Notes: a model not told the origin generated them from the sequence alone. A DNA stretch of 64,000 nt from Chloroflexota bacterium (GCA_016208315.1 JACQYF010000147.1:1-64000); one strand, 5' to 3'; positions 32,077-40,346 are shown, numbered from the stretch's first letter. Numbers and translations: made by a program.

Positions 32077-32903
32077 CCATAGACCCTGCCACCCCGCTCG
32101 ACGACCTCACGCTCGCGTTTCTCGACGTGGAGACAACGGGGCTTGCGCCGCGCTACGGCGACCGCGTGTGCGAGATCGCGGTCGTCCGCTCGCGCGTTGA
32201 CCTGGTGCAGGCGACGTTTGCCACGCTCGTCAACCCCGAACGCGCCATCTCGCCCAGCGCGGCCGCCGTCAACGGCATCCGCGACGAGGACGCGCGCGAC
32301 GCGCCGCGGTTTGCCGAAATCGTCGAAATGGTCCGGTTTATGCTGCGCGAGGCCGTCGTGGTCTGCCACAACGCGCCCTTCGATCTGGGATTTGTCTCCA
32401 GCGAGATGCAGCGCGCGGGCTGCGAATTCGCCGCGCCCGCGGTCATTGATACACTCCAACTCGCGCGTCGCTGTTTTTCATTCGCCTCCAATAGTCTGCC
32501 GCGCGTGGCGGCCGCGCTCGCTATCCCGACGCCGAACGCGCACCGCGCGCTCGGCGATGCGCTGACGACGCGCGAGGTCTTGAATCGTTTCGTCGAGGAT
32601 TTGTGGAAACGGGGCGTGCGAACGCTGGGAGATTTGCAGAACGCGCAAGGCGAGTTGTTAATCGTTCCGGCGTCGGGCACAGACATACCGTTGCCGCCCG
32701 CTATCGCGGAAGCGTTAGGCAGCCGCAAACGATTGTTTCTCAAATACGTGGACGGTCAAGGCGAAGTCACAGAACGCTGGGTGACCCCGCGCGAGATCGC
32801 CGGAATCGGCGAGACGCTGTCCCTCGTCGCGTTCTGCCACCTCCGCGAAGAGATTCGACAATTCCGATTGGATCGGATCGTCCAGATGGAGATAGAGACA
32901 TAA
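32073..32903 (+). CDS. DEDDh exonuclease fused to a WYL-like domain
   Basis: A 276-residue protein. Residues about 10-175 are a DnaQ/PolC-type 3'-5' exonuclease: FLDVETTG (Asp, Glu), CHNAPFDLGF (Asp) and HRALGDALTT (His, Asp). Residues about 215-276 resemble a WYL domain (LFLKYVDGQGEVTERWVTP ... REEIRQFRLDRIVQMEI), which often senses nucleic-acid ligands in defence and DNA-damage regulators. The combination suggests a ligand-gated nuclease in repair or defence. ATG 32073 overlaps the stop of the binding-protein gene, an odd pairing that may simply reflect compact packing. Confidence 0.82.
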   Translation: MTIDPATPLDDLTLAFLDVETTGLAPRYGDRVCEIAVVRSRVDLVQATFATLVNPERAISPSAAAVNGIRDEDARDAPRFAEIVEMVRFMLREAVVVCHNAPFDLGFVSSEMQRAGCEFAAPAVIDTLQLARRCFSFASNSLPRVAAALAIPTPNAHRALGDALTTREVLNRFVEDLWKRGVRTLGDLQNAQGELLIVPASGTDIPLPPAIAEALGSRKRLFLKYVDGQGEVTERWVTPREIAGIGETLSLVAFCHLREEIRQFRLDRIVQMEIET

Positions 32904-32931
32904 GCATGGAGCAAACCGGAGTATTCTTGCT

Positions 32932-32961
32932 TTGACATTCTCTCTGCGATGGTGCTATACT
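32932..32961 (+). promoter_or_regulatory. promoter for the VapBC-like pair
   Basis: TTGACA (32932-32937), 18 bases, TATACT (32956-32961). GGAGGTGA follows upstream of the antitoxin ATG. Confidence 0.7.
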
Positions 32962-32986
32962 GTCGTCACTACGGAGGTGATGCGAA

Positions 32987-33265
32987 ATGCCCACCAAAAC
33001 GACTGCGGTTCGTCTTTCTGAGCCGGAATACCGCGCCTTGAACAAGATCGCTCGGCGTCGCAAGAAAACTGTGCCTACTCTCATCAAAGACGCCGTGCGG
33101 ATAGTGTATTTCGGTCGTGAACGCGAACCCTCGCGCCGCGAGAAAATTGATTTCGCTACCCTGCCCGCTTTCGGAATTTGGAAAGACGATTCCCGCTCCG
33201 ATGAGGAGATTCTAAATGACGTCGGGCGCATCTGGAACGGCCTCCACCCCAGGGAAGGCGCTTGA
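32987..33265 (+). CDS. ribbon-helix-helix/CopG-like antitoxin
   Basis: A 92-residue protein. The N-terminus TKTTAVRLSEPEYRALNKIARRRKKTVPTLIKDAV matches a ribbon-helix-helix DNA-binding unit (strand followed by two helices). The C-terminal half is acidic and probably wraps the toxin. It has its own promoter and an ideal Shine-Dalgarno (GGAGGTGA). It overlaps the PIN-domain toxin gene by 50 bases, as is usual for autoregulated VapBC modules. The exact antitoxin class is not certain. Confidence 0.8.
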   Translation: MPTKTTAVRLSEPEYRALNKIARRRKKTVPTLIKDAVRIVYFGREREPSRREKIDFATLPAFGIWKDDSRSDEEILNDVGRIWNGLHPREGA

Positions 33266-33683
33266 AAAGTGCCTGTTAGATTCTGGAATTCTGATTCAGC
33301 ACTTGCGCGCTTCGCCTCAAGCCGCCGCCTACTTAACGAAATTACGCGTCGAAAGCAATCCGTGCGTATCTGTAGCGACAGCAGCCGAATTGCTCGTCGG
33401 TTGTTCCACCGAGAAACAAGTTCAGGCAACTGAGGAATTCCTCAAGGCATTTGAAATTCTCCCGATCGACTATTCTGTCGCGCAGCGCGCGGCTCAACTC
33501 ATTCGCAGTTATCCGGGCATTTTTGGCAAAGAGATTGCGCGCGGTTTTGCCGATGCGCTCATTGCCGCAACCGCGTGGGTTCATGGCATTGCGCTCCACA
33601 CGCTCAATGTTCGCCACTTTGCCCGTACACCGATTCCTGAAATTGTCGTCCATGTTGTTGATCAGACGGCTGATGTCTGGTAG
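33216..33683 (+). CDS. PIN-domain (VapC-like) ribonuclease toxin
   Basis: A 155-residue PIN-domain protein. Acidic site residues are seen in CLLDSGILIQHLR (Asp), ATAAELLVG (Glu) and GFADALIAATA (Asp). The usual final N-x-x-D/F motif reads LNVRHF, with His in place of the common Asp. VapC toxins cleave tRNA or rRNA. ATG 33216 has GGAG seven bases upstream and lies inside the antitoxin gene; a later non-ATG start close to LEKCLLDSG is possible. Confidence 0.83.
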   Translation: MTSGASGTASTPGKALEKCLLDSGILIQHLRASPQAAAYLTKLRVESNPCVSVATAAELLVGCSTEKQVQATEEFLKAFEILPIDYSVAQRAAQLIRSYPGIFGKEIARGFADALIAATAWVHGIALHTLNVRHFARTPIPEIVVHVVDQTADVW

Positions 33684-33698
33684 TGATAAGAGCCGCTC

Positions 33699-33746
33699 GC
33701 AAGTCAAGGCACTCTACTTGTGACCTGTGACTTGAGACCTGCGACT
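33699..33746. repeat. stuttering spacer (GACCTGTGACTTGAGACC type)
   Basis: AAGTCAAGGCACTCTACTTGTGACCTGTGACTTGAGACCTGCGACTT-type units end at the stop codon of the GNAT fusion gene. The core GACCTGTGACTTGAGAC recurs at 38192-38259. Confidence 0.75.
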
Positions 33747-34987
33747 TACTCATCCGGCACCAGCGACTTGATGACCGCCATATCCATCACCGGCATCCAC
33801 GCGTACACGAAAAACCGCGCATATTCCTTGAAGCGATAGCGCTTGACCACGCGCCGCGACATCGGCTCGGCGTGGATCGCGGCGATGTGGTAGCCGCGGT
33901 CGTGCGCGTCCTGCAAGCGCCGCCGCAACAGCGTCGAATAGATTTTTTGCCCCCGGTATTCCGGCAGCGTGCCCGCGCCGCCCATGTACGCAACGCCACC
34001 GCGCAGAGCCAGGTGCGCTCCGGCAACCGGCTTGCCGTCGAGGCGCGCCAGGTACGACGTTTCTTCCTCTCGAAATTTCGGACTCTTCAGCCGCTCGTAA
34101 AAGCCCGGTCGTCGTTCCGCCACCTGCTCGCGTGTCCACTTGAAGCACACCGCGATAATCTCGATGCTCGCCTCAATGGACGACTCATTCGACCCATCCA
34201 GAATTTCGATCTCGATATTCGGGTTGATCGGAATATCGTCGAGATTATCCAATCCCACGCGCGCCATCATCGCCTGATCGCCGGCCAGCGCGAAACCATG
34301 CCGCTCTAGCCGCTGCGCCAAATCCGCGGGCGTATCGTAGGCGCCCACGTGCCAGGAAAACCCCACGTTCCGCTCGCGATAGTGCGCGATCATTTCGTGA
34401 ATCCGCGCGTCCGCTTCCGCCGCGCTCCACCGCGCCCCGCCGACCCAGTTGCTGCCCGGATGCGCGTCATACGATCCGCCGTAGCCGATGCGCCGATTGA
34501 CGTGACCGGCGCTATTCGGCGGAATCCACTCTCGCGGATCGAATGTGTACTGGAACGATTCGAACAGGCGATTGATCTCGTCGTCGCTCAGCGTCGCGGG
34601 TGCGATCCAACCCTTGCGCCGCGCGCTCGGCAGCGGCTCGGCGCAATAAAGATCAATCGTCTCCACTTTGTTGTCTTTGACGACCAGGAAGGCCGAGCGA
34701 TTGTGCTCCACGTACCGGTTGTTCTCGGTCGCCTGAATGCGAAACTCGACCGCGACGCGCTCGCCGTCCGCGAGAACCGAGTGCGTTTCCAGTTTCGGAT
34801 CGGGCCAGCCGGACCATTCCTCGACCAGCCGCTGGATCACGCGCGCGCGCGGCCGGTACGCTTCGCCGCCGTCCCAGCGCGCGATCCGCATGCCGGCATC
34901 TTCGGCCAGGACGGCTTGAAATTTCACAATATCATTCGCCGCGAGCGCAGCCAGAAATTGCTGCGCCAGTTGTTTCGCCTCGGACAT
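33746..34987 (-). CDS. NTF2/SnoaL-like domain fused to a GNAT acetyltransferase
   Basis: A 413-residue protein. Residues about 1-120 form a SnoaL/NTF2-like cone (QLAQQFLAALAANDIVKFQAVLAEDA ... EFRIQATENNRYVEHNRSAFLVVKDNKVETIDLY). Residues about 255-410 are a GNAT domain with the CoA loop AGTLPEYRGQKIYSTLLRRRLQDA (a variant of R/Q-x-x-G-x-G/A) and a substrate strand SYLARLDGKPVAGAHLALR. The middle may be a second degenerate GNAT lobe. ATG 34987 follows GAGGAGAGCAA. The substrate is unknown. Confidence 0.78.
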   Translation of the reverse strand: MSEAKQLAQQFLAALAANDIVKFQAVLAEDAGMRIARWDGGEAYRPRARVIQRLVEEWSGWPDPKLETHSVLADGERVAVEFRIQATENNRYVEHNRSAFLVVKDNKVETIDLYCAEPLPSARRKGWIAPATLSDDEINRLFESFQYTFDPREWIPPNSAGHVNRRIGYGGSYDAHPGSNWVGGARWSAAEADARIHEMIAHYRERNVGFSWHVGAYDTPADLAQRLERHGFALAGDQAMMARVGLDNLDDIPINPNIEIEILDGSNESSIEASIEIIAVCFKWTREQVAERRPGFYERLKSPKFREEETSYLARLDGKPVAGAHLALRGGVAYMGGAGTLPEYRGQKIYSTLLRRRLQDAHDRGYHIAAIHAEPMSRRVVKRYRFKEYARFFVYAWMPVMDMAVIKSLVPDE

Positions 34988-35090
34988 TTGCTCTCCTCGC
35001 CTGTGTAATTCCCGTGTTCGATTCTCGTTGTTATTAGCAAAAGCACAAAGTTCGGTGCGATTCTTTCGCACTCTGAAAGGATGGTCCGAA

Positions 35091-36473
35091 ATGAAGCGAT
35101 TGTTTCTCTTGCTCCCTGTGCTGATGCTCCTCGTGCTCTTTTCTCCAGACCTGCCGCGCGCCCACGCGTATCAGCCGCAAGATTCTGCTCACGTACCCGT
35201 AGGCGATCTCACCAGAATGTTCTCTCATCATCCGGCGACGACGACCGAGGGATCAGGCCAGAACGTGCCAGCCATGAGCGCGTTGAGCTGTCTCAATGGT
35301 TTGGCCGGCGCTTATCCCTGTCACAACGTTGACTTGCTCGCCTTTGTGCCGACGAATACCTTGTGCGCCGGCGTTTCGGGCGCGGACCTTTGGGGCTGGA
35401 CGGACCCGGCGGATGGCAAAGAGTACGCCGTGATGAGCCACGGCTCGAGCACCTCGTTTGTGGACATCAGCGATCCGGTCAATCCCGTCCTGCTCGGCTG
35501 TCTCCCCGCGCCCTCGCCCAACTTTTTGTGGCGCGATGTCGAGATGTACGGCAATTATGCGTTCATCGTCGGCGATGCGCCGCCTTCGGACAGTGTCGCG
35601 CCGCACGGCGTTCAAATCTTCGATCTCACGCAACTGCGCAACGTTCCTCGTCCGCCCGCGGCGCCGGTCACGTTCCAGGAAACGGCGCGCTATGCGGGTG
35701 GCCGCATCCACAGTCTGACGATCAATACGGCGACCGGCTATGCGTACCTCGCGGCGAGCGAAAGCTGCGGCCGCACGCTTGAAATCATCAACGTCAAGAA
35801 TCCGACGGCGCCGCAATTCGCGGGCTGCCTCACCATGTCGCATCCGACGACGGGCGCGGCGCTACGCACTCACGAGGCCCACTGCGTCAGGTACAAAGGG
35901 CCCGACAAGAAATTTACCAACAAGGAAATCTGCTTTTTCGCGAACGAATCTGCGCTCACCGTCGTGGACGTGACGAACAAGACGTTCGATGCGAACACGC
36001 GCCAATTGACGAAAGCAGTTGTGCTGTCGAATTCCGACTATCCGGGACGGCAGTACACACACCAGGGCTGGCTCACTCCCGACCAACGCTACTTTTTGCT
36101 CGGCGATGAAGAAGATGAACTGCTCAATGCGCCCCAGAATACGCGGACGTACTTGTGGAACGTCTCGAAGCTGCGCGCCATTACCTTGATCAACGGCTAC
36201 GAGCACGCGACCACCTGTATTGATCATCAGGTCTACGTCCGGGGATCGCTGGCGTACGAGTCGAACTATGCCTGCGGCTTGCGCATCCTCGATACCAGCC
36301 GCGTCGGCGCGGGCCAACTGACCGAAGTGGGCTTTTTCGATACGTCGCCTACCGACAATGGGCCGGTGTTTAAAGGCGCATGGGGCAACTATCCGTTCTT
36401 CAAGAGTGGCGTCGTGATCGTCGCCGACATTGAACAGGGGTTGTTCATCCTCAAGCCGAAAGTGGGGCCGTAA
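35091..36473 (+). CDS. secreted LVIVD-repeat protein (choice-of-anchor B type)
   Basis: A 460-residue exported beta-propeller-like protein. The signal peptide spans about residues 1-25 (LFLLLPVLMLLVLF, cleavage after AHA). LVIVD-type repeats follow: YAVMSHGSSTSFVDISDPVNPVLLG, YAFIVGDAP ... VQIFDLTQL, YAYLAASESCGRTLEIINVKNPTAPQFAG, and YESNYACGLRILDTSR. The arrangement matches 'choice-of-anchor B' proteins of Gram-positives, Chloroflexi and marine bacteria. No C-terminal anchor is present here, so it is probably secreted or periplasm-facing. Function is not known. AAAGGATGG precedes ATG 35091. Confidence 0.85.
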   Translation: MKRLFLLLPVLMLLVLFSPDLPRAHAYQPQDSAHVPVGDLTRMFSHHPATTTEGSGQNVPAMSALSCLNGLAGAYPCHNVDLLAFVPTNTLCAGVSGADLWGWTDPADGKEYAVMSHGSSTSFVDISDPVNPVLLGCLPAPSPNFLWRDVEMYGNYAFIVGDAPPSDSVAPHGVQIFDLTQLRNVPRPPAAPVTFQETARYAGGRIHSLTINTATGYAYLAASESCGRTLEIINVKNPTAPQFAGCLTMSHPTTGAALRTHEAHCVRYKGPDKKFTNKEICFFANESALTVVDVTNKTFDANTRQLTKAVVLSNSDYPGRQYTHQGWLTPDQRYFLLGDEEDELLNAPQNTRTYLWNVSKLRAITLINGYEHATTCIDHQVYVRGSLAYESNYACGLRILDTSRVGAGQLTEVGFFDTSPTDNGPVFKGAWGNYPFFKSGVVIVADIEQGLFILKPKVGP

Positions 36474-36481
36474 TGCGCGCG

Positions 36482-36527
36482 ACCGGGAAGACGCCGCGCG
36501 GCGCGGTCGCCTTCCCGGTTCGATTTT
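36482..36527 (+). terminator. candidate terminator after the LVIVD gene
   Basis: ACCGGGAAG (36482-36490) pairs with CTTCCCGGT (36511-36519), with an inner GC-rich hairpin, followed by TCGATTTTC. Confidence 0.5.
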
Positions 36528-36551
36528 CAACTGCACAGAGTCGGTCAAGGA

Positions 36552-36944
36552 TCAGCCGTAAGCGCGCCTCTGCCGCGAATGAGATTCCTCGCGGATGAAC
36601 AGCGTCAAGATAAAGCTGACGACGCTGATCACGATCGCGCCCAGAAACGCCGCCCAGAAGCCATCAACGACAAACCCGAGTTCAAGCTGCTGCGCGATCC
36701 AGCCGGTCAGCGCCAGCATCAGCGCGTTCACGACAAAGGTGAACAAGCCCAACGTGAGCATCATCAGCGGACAAGTGAGAAACACCAGCAGCGGTCGCAC
36801 GAGCGCGTTCACGATTCCAAAGATGAGCGCGACCACGACGATGGTCTTCCAATCGCCGTCGAATCTCAAACCGGCGATGCCCACCTGAGTCGCCGCATAC
36901 AGTCCAACCGCATTGATGAACAAGCGCAGTAAAAGGTATCGCAT
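36552..36944 (-). CDS. phage-holin-4_2-like (PF04020-type) membrane protein
   Basis: A 130-residue, four-helix membrane protein. Its layout (LLRLFINAVGLYAATQV; VVVALIFGIVNALVRPLLVFLTCPLMMLTLGLFTFVVNALML) matches the widespread 'phage holin family' of small envelope proteins. These are mostly chromosomal and not prophage lysis genes. It lies four bases downstream of the adhesin-like gene on the same strand and is probably its cotranscribed membrane partner. No phage genes are nearby. Confidence 0.82.
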   Translation of the reverse strand: MRYLLLRLFINAVGLYAATQVGIAGLRFDGDWKTIVVVALIFGIVNALVRPLLVFLTCPLMMLTLGLFTFVVNALMLALTGWIAQQLELGFVVDGFWAAFLGAIVISVVSFILTLFIREESHSRQRRAYG

Positions 36945-36948
36945 GGTT

Positions 36949-38169
36949 TCATTCCTCTCCGCGCAACTTGCGAATGGCGTCGTCTACGCTCAACTCGCCG
37001 CGCGCGATGGCGTCGAGAATCGCTCTGCGTTCGGGCGAACCCGCCACCGGGCCGCTCGGTTCTGGCTCGACCGTTTCTTCAGGCGCATGATGTTGGTGCC
37101 GCCGCTTGCGATGGTGGCGAAATTCGTAGCTACCGTGGGAGCGGAATCCGGATCGCGTGAGCGATTCATGAACGGACTGGCGCACCTCTTGCGCGATGCG
37201 CTGGCCCATCTCCGCCATTTCCTGGCCCATCTCGACAAACGGTGCGCGGAACTCTTCCGAGAATTCGGCCCGCGGCCCCGGGATCCCGCCGGCGCGCACC
37301 ACGATGTCGTCGTGCAAGGATTCGAGCTGAACCTTGGGGCCGCCGCTGCCCAGCGTGCCGCGCATGTGATGCTCGTCTTGTTCGATAATTCTGATTCCCG
37401 CGCGCGCTACCCAATCGCCATGCGGCACGTCCAGTTCGATTTCGGCGTTTGTCCCGATGGGCAAATTGAGAACGACGTCTCCATCCGCGCGCAGCAGCAC
37501 GCCTTTTACCTCGTCAAGCGACAGGACCGCGTCGCCGTCAATTTCCGGCGCATCCACGTTGCCCCGCACGCCTTGCGCGACGAAATCGCCATCCACGCGC
37601 GCGAGGTTCAAATCTCCCGCCGCATCGTGCAACGTCACATCGCCGTCCACCTGGCCCAGGCGCAGCGCGCCGCGCAGCCCGCGGATATTCAAATCGCCCT
37701 CGATCGTTTCGATAGTGACCGTGCCGACATCACCTAGACTCGCATCGCCTTCGACCTGCGCGATCTGCAATTGCTCGATGCCGCGCAGCGCGGCGTCGCC
37801 ATCCCAACGCCCAGCGCCCGTGAGGGAACCGACGCCCTTGGCGACCAGGTCGCCATCCAAATCGCGAATTACCGCCTCGGTCAACCCGCGCAGCACCACG
37901 TCGCCGTCAATGCTCGCCAGCTCGACGCGCCCGGCCAGCCCTTCCACGCGCACATCGGCATCACAATCGGCAATGCTCACGCTGGCCGTGCGCGGGACGC
38001 GCAGCCCGACGCGCCGCGCCTCTTCGACAAAAATCGAATCGCCATCCTGCCGCGCGGCGACATCGGTCACCACGCTGCGAACATCGTCCCATCCCATCAC
38101 CGTGACGCGATCACGGCAGCCGCGAATTTCTATGCGTACTTGTTCAGAAACGCTAAAGGATTGAGCCAT
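36949..38169 (-). CDS. DUF4097-like beta-helix protein with C-terminal SHOCT-like module
   Basis: A 406-residue protein. Residues about 10-280 consist of short regular beta turns (VELASIDGDVVLRGL, VIRDLDGDLVAKGV, LNLARVDGDFVAQGV), where 'DGD' recurs roughly every 20 residues, as in a right-handed beta-helix or DUF4097-type fold. A His/Glu-rich linker follows. The last 27 residues (ERRAILDAIARGELSVDDAIRKLRGE) form the short helical module also present in four other proteins of this cluster. No signal peptide is evident. ATG 38169 follows AGAGGTG. The role may be envelope-stress sensing, by analogy with YvlB/LiaX-like systems; this is inference. Confidence 0.72.
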   Translation of the reverse strand: MAQSFSVSEQVRIEIRGCRDRVTVMGWDDVRSVVTDVAARQDGDSIFVEEARRVGLRVPRTASVSIADCDADVRVEGLAGRVELASIDGDVVLRGLTEAVIRDLDGDLVAKGVGSLTGAGRWDGDAALRGIEQLQIAQVEGDASLGDVGTVTIETIEGDLNIRGLRGALRLGQVDGDVTLHDAAGDLNLARVDGDFVAQGVRGNVDAPEIDGDAVLSLDEVKGVLLRADGDVVLNLPIGTNAEIELDVPHGDWVARAGIRIIEQDEHHMRGTLGSGGPKVQLESLHDDIVVRAGGIPGPRAEFSEEFRAPFVEMGQEMAEMGQRIAQEVRQSVHESLTRSGFRSHGSYEFRHHRKRRHQHHAPEETVEPEPSGPVAGSPERRAILDAIARGELSVDDAIRKLRGEE

Positions 38170-38191
38170 CGTCTGCACCTCTGGAGATAAT

Positions 38192-38259
38192 GTCGCAGGT
38201 CCCAAGCTCTAGGCCAATACCCAAACCTGAGACCTGTGACTTGAGACGTGTGACCTGTT
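38192..38259. repeat. stuttering spacer (GACCTGTGACTTGAGACG type)
   Basis: GTCGCAGGTCCC ... ACCTGAGACCTGTGACTTGAGACGTGTGACCTG shares its core with the repeat at 33699-33746. Like that copy, it abuts the stop codon (TTACTC context) of a minus-strand gene. Confidence 0.75.
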
Positions 38260-38638
38260 ACTCGATGAACACTTCGACGTGCTCGCCATCTTCCTCGTCC
38301 TCGACATCCACGACCTTGCCTTGGCCGCCGGTCTTGATGGCCGCGAGGATCTTGTCCATGTCCAGCCCTTCGACGCCGGCGGGCGCGAACTTGGCGCCCA
38401 TCTTCAAGCCGACATCTACCAAGCCCAGCGGAATATTGACGTTCACTTTGCGCCGGCCGGTACGCAGATCGGTCACGCGTACGCGAAACCATTTCCCGGA
38501 CGTAGCCGGCGAGGGCCCCGGCGTTTCATGCTTGTCTTTTTCGCCGAGCGCGGCCAATAACTTGGCCCCCTCTTCCGCCGTGATCTGTTTCGCCTCGATC
38601 ATTTTCAAGATTTGCATGCGTTCTTCTGGTGTTGCCAT
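38258..38638 (-). CDS. SHOCT-like/YvlB-N-type domain protein
   Basis: A 126-residue protein. The N-terminal module PEERMQILKMIEAKQITAEEGAKLLAAL is the two-helix SHOCT-like unit found at the start of YvlB/LiaX-type proteins. The C-terminal part (VRVTDLRTGRRKVNVNIPLGLVDVGLKMGAKF ... GKVVDVEDEEDGEHVEVFIE) is a small beta domain paralogous to the end of the next gene's product. It probably belongs to an envelope-stress or polymer-forming cluster. No membrane helix is present, so it is cytoplasmic. GGAGGACC lies upstream of the ATG. Confidence 0.75.
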   Translation of the reverse strand: MATPEERMQILKMIEAKQITAEEGAKLLAALGEKDKHETPGPSPATSGKWFRVRVTDLRTGRRKVNVNIPLGLVDVGLKMGAKFAPAGVEGLDMDKILAAIKTGGQGKVVDVEDEEDGEHVEVFIE

Positions 38639-38670
38639 GATGGTCCTCCAAATATCTCCCCTTATCCCAG

Positions 38671-39273
38671 CTAGACAATGTAAACTTGGATGCGCTCATC
38701 TTTGTCGTTGACATCTACCGTAACGCCGCGTCCCTGAGCCAATTCACGTTCGAGCGCCGTCACAAACGCGTCTGCCTCGGTCCAAGCGTCGAACTTGACG
38801 CTGTGACTGTGGACGTTGATCTTCATTCGAGGATGCTGACCAAACAGCCCGGCGATCCGCAATCCACCGCGCAGCAATCCGAGCGGGAACGGTATTCCAA
38901 AACGAATGTTGTGGCGGCGCTTGCCGCCCTCATTTACGTTGACGTACAACCAGTGTCCCGACTCCGCCCCTGCGGCGACGGCGACGATCAATGTCCCAAG
39001 CAAAAGAATCGGCAAGCCGAATAGGAACCACAAGATATTCGCGTGAACGGTTGCGATAATAATCCAAACGCCCAAGCCGACGATCAGCAGCCCGGCGATC
39101 AGCGGATAGAACCAAAGCCGCCGCACCCATTTTGGCGCGCTGGTCTCTTCAATGCCCGGTGCGTGATCGCGCTCGATGGCGGACGGTTCGCTCAGCCATT
39201 CGTCGGCCTGCGCCGCGCTAATCTCGCCGCGCTCTAATTGCCGTAAAACTCCCAAGGTGTCTGCGTTGTCCAT
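38671..39273 (-). CDS. membrane protein with SHOCT-like N-terminus
   Basis: A 200-residue protein. NADTLGVLRQLERGEISAAQADEWL is a diverged copy of the short helical module. Two membrane helices follow (about 55-100: FYPLIAGLLIVGLGVWIIIATV and ILWFLFGLPILLLGTLIVAVAAG). The C-terminal domain (GHWLYVNVNEGGKRRHNIRFGIPFPLGLL ... GRGVTVDVNDKDERIQVYIV) aligns with that of the neighbouring 126-residue protein. The pair thus looks like membrane-bound and soluble versions of one sensor. ATG 39273 follows TGGAGGCAGA. Confidence 0.75.
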   Translation of the reverse strand: MDNADTLGVLRQLERGEISAAQADEWLSEPSAIERDHAPGIEETSAPKWVRRLWFYPLIAGLLIVGLGVWIIIATVHANILWFLFGLPILLLGTLIVAVAAGAESGHWLYVNVNEGGKRRHNIRFGIPFPLGLLRGGLRIAGLFGQHPRMKINVHSHSVKFDAWTEADAFVTALERELAQGRGVTVDVNDKDERIQVYIV

Positions 39274-39281
39274 TCTGCCTC

Positions 39282-39310
39282 CACGGGCGACCACTAGGGT
39301 CGCCCCTACA
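39282..39310. repeat. short inverted repeat at a gene end
   Basis: GGGCGACC-ACTA-GGTCGCCC with the flank CCTACA lies between the GNAT stop and the upstream region of the membrane-protein gene. Confidence 0.65.
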
Positions 39311-40337
39311 ATCCCAATGCCATCAACATCAAACCATTCAGGAACTTGAACCCGTGCTGCTCCAGCGCCGCAATCAATTCAGGATGCGTGCTCGCGCCCG
39401 CGGCCCGAATCTCGCGTCTTGGAAAGCGCGCCAGGTCACTCAGCGCAAAGGCGACGAGGTCGTTTTCGGCGCGGCCGCGATAATCGGGATGAACTTGGAT
39501 CGCAATGCGATGCGGCGAAAGCCAGCGCTGGCCGCGCACGAGCATGACCGCCGCCAGCCGGCCCTCGCGTTCCAGTACTCGGCGGTGCGTGACCTGGCCT
39601 ACGATAAAGTCCGAAACGAGCTCGCCAAAAAGGTCCTCCCACTGGGGATCAAATTCGGCCAGCCGGGGCGAGCGAAACTGGTGGACGTTCGACGGCGTAG
39701 CCGCGCGAATCAACTCGGTCACCGCGGCGCGATCTGAGAAGCGGAGCGCCCGTACCTCACCCCTAACCCCCCATCCCCCTTCCCCCTCTCCTGAACCTGA
39801 ACTTCGGTTCAGGAGAGGGGGAAGGGGGAGCGAGGGGGATGGGGGTGAGGCGGTCCACTCGCCGCGCATTTCGACCTCTTGGAATCCCAACGCGCGGTAG
39901 AGGTTGACCGCATCGGCATTACTCGGGCGGACGTTCAACAGCAGCCATTTCGCGCCGCGGCCGCGCAAGTGCTCGATCACCACTTGCATCAACGCGCGCG
40001 CGATGCCCTGACGCCGATAGCTCGGTTTCACCGCGACGTTGCTGATCAAGTACCGGTCGAGGCGAGATTCGTCCCGGCTGATGGTTGTGTTGCCGACGAC
40101 CCGCCCATCTTCGACCCAGACGTAGCCCGTTACGTTTTCGGGAAAGACGGGCGCGTAGCTCAATGTCCAGAGAATAATGCCCAGTTCGCGCAAGATTGGC
40201 GTGTTCGAAAGCGGAAAGGTATGCTCGGGCCGGAACGCTTCTTCGAGCAGCCGCGCGACCGCGGCGAGATCGCGCGCGGGCTCAAAGGGCCGCGGGCCGC
40301 GCCGATTCGATTTCGTGCGTATGGCATGGGCAACCAC
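39306..40337 (-). CDS. tandem GNAT acetyltransferase with repeat-derived linker
   Basis: A 343-residue protein with two GNAT-like halves. The N-terminal half has ISNVAVKPSYRRQGIARALMQVVIEHL (acetyl-CoA loop) and LLNVRPSNADAVNLYRALGF. The C-terminal half (about 200-343) has IAIQVHPDYRGRAENDLVAFAL. Between them about 35 residues rich in Pro, Ser, Gly and Glu (PPSPSLPLPPLL ... GSGEGEGGWGVRG) are encoded by an inverted repeat inserted in frame. The GTG start at 40337 follows AAGGAGATATT, directly after the stop of a DUF2089 gene. The same junction is repeated at 40899. Confidence 0.82.
   Translation of the reverse strand: MVAHAIRTKSNRRGPRPFEPARDLAAVARLLEEAFRPEHTFPLSNTPILRELGIILWTLSYAPVFPENVTGYVWVEDGRVVGNTTISRDESRLDRYLISNVAVKPSYRRQGIARALMQVVIEHLRGRGAKWLLLNVRPSNADAVNLYRALGFQEVEMRGEWTASPPSPSLPLPPLLNRSSGSGEGEGGWGVRGEVRALRFSDRAAVTELIRAATPSNVHQFRSPRLAEFDPQWEDLFGELVSDFIVGQVTHRRVLEREGRLAAVMLVRGQRWLSPHRIAIQVHPDYRGRAENDLVAFALSDLARFPRREIRAAGASTHPELIAALEQHGFKFLNGLMLMALGL
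39752..39853. repeat. long inverted repeat inside the GNAT gene
   Basis: CCTCACCCCTAACCCCC ... CCCTCTCCTGAACC-TGAACTTCGGTTCAGGAGAGGG ... GGGGGATGGGGGTGAGG forms a stem of about 45 bp. It has no stop codon in the GNAT frame and is translated as an inter-domain linker. Confidence 0.85.
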
Positions 40338-40346
40338 AATATCTCC

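Noticed and set aside
36552-36944. Prophage marker (holin)
   Set aside because: The family is common on bacterial chromosomes, and no other phage genes, integrase or attachment sites are nearby.
36913-37737. Plus-strand open frame opposite the DUF4097-like gene
   Set aside because: Antisense shadow of a repetitive beta-helix gene; no start signal or recognisable protein.
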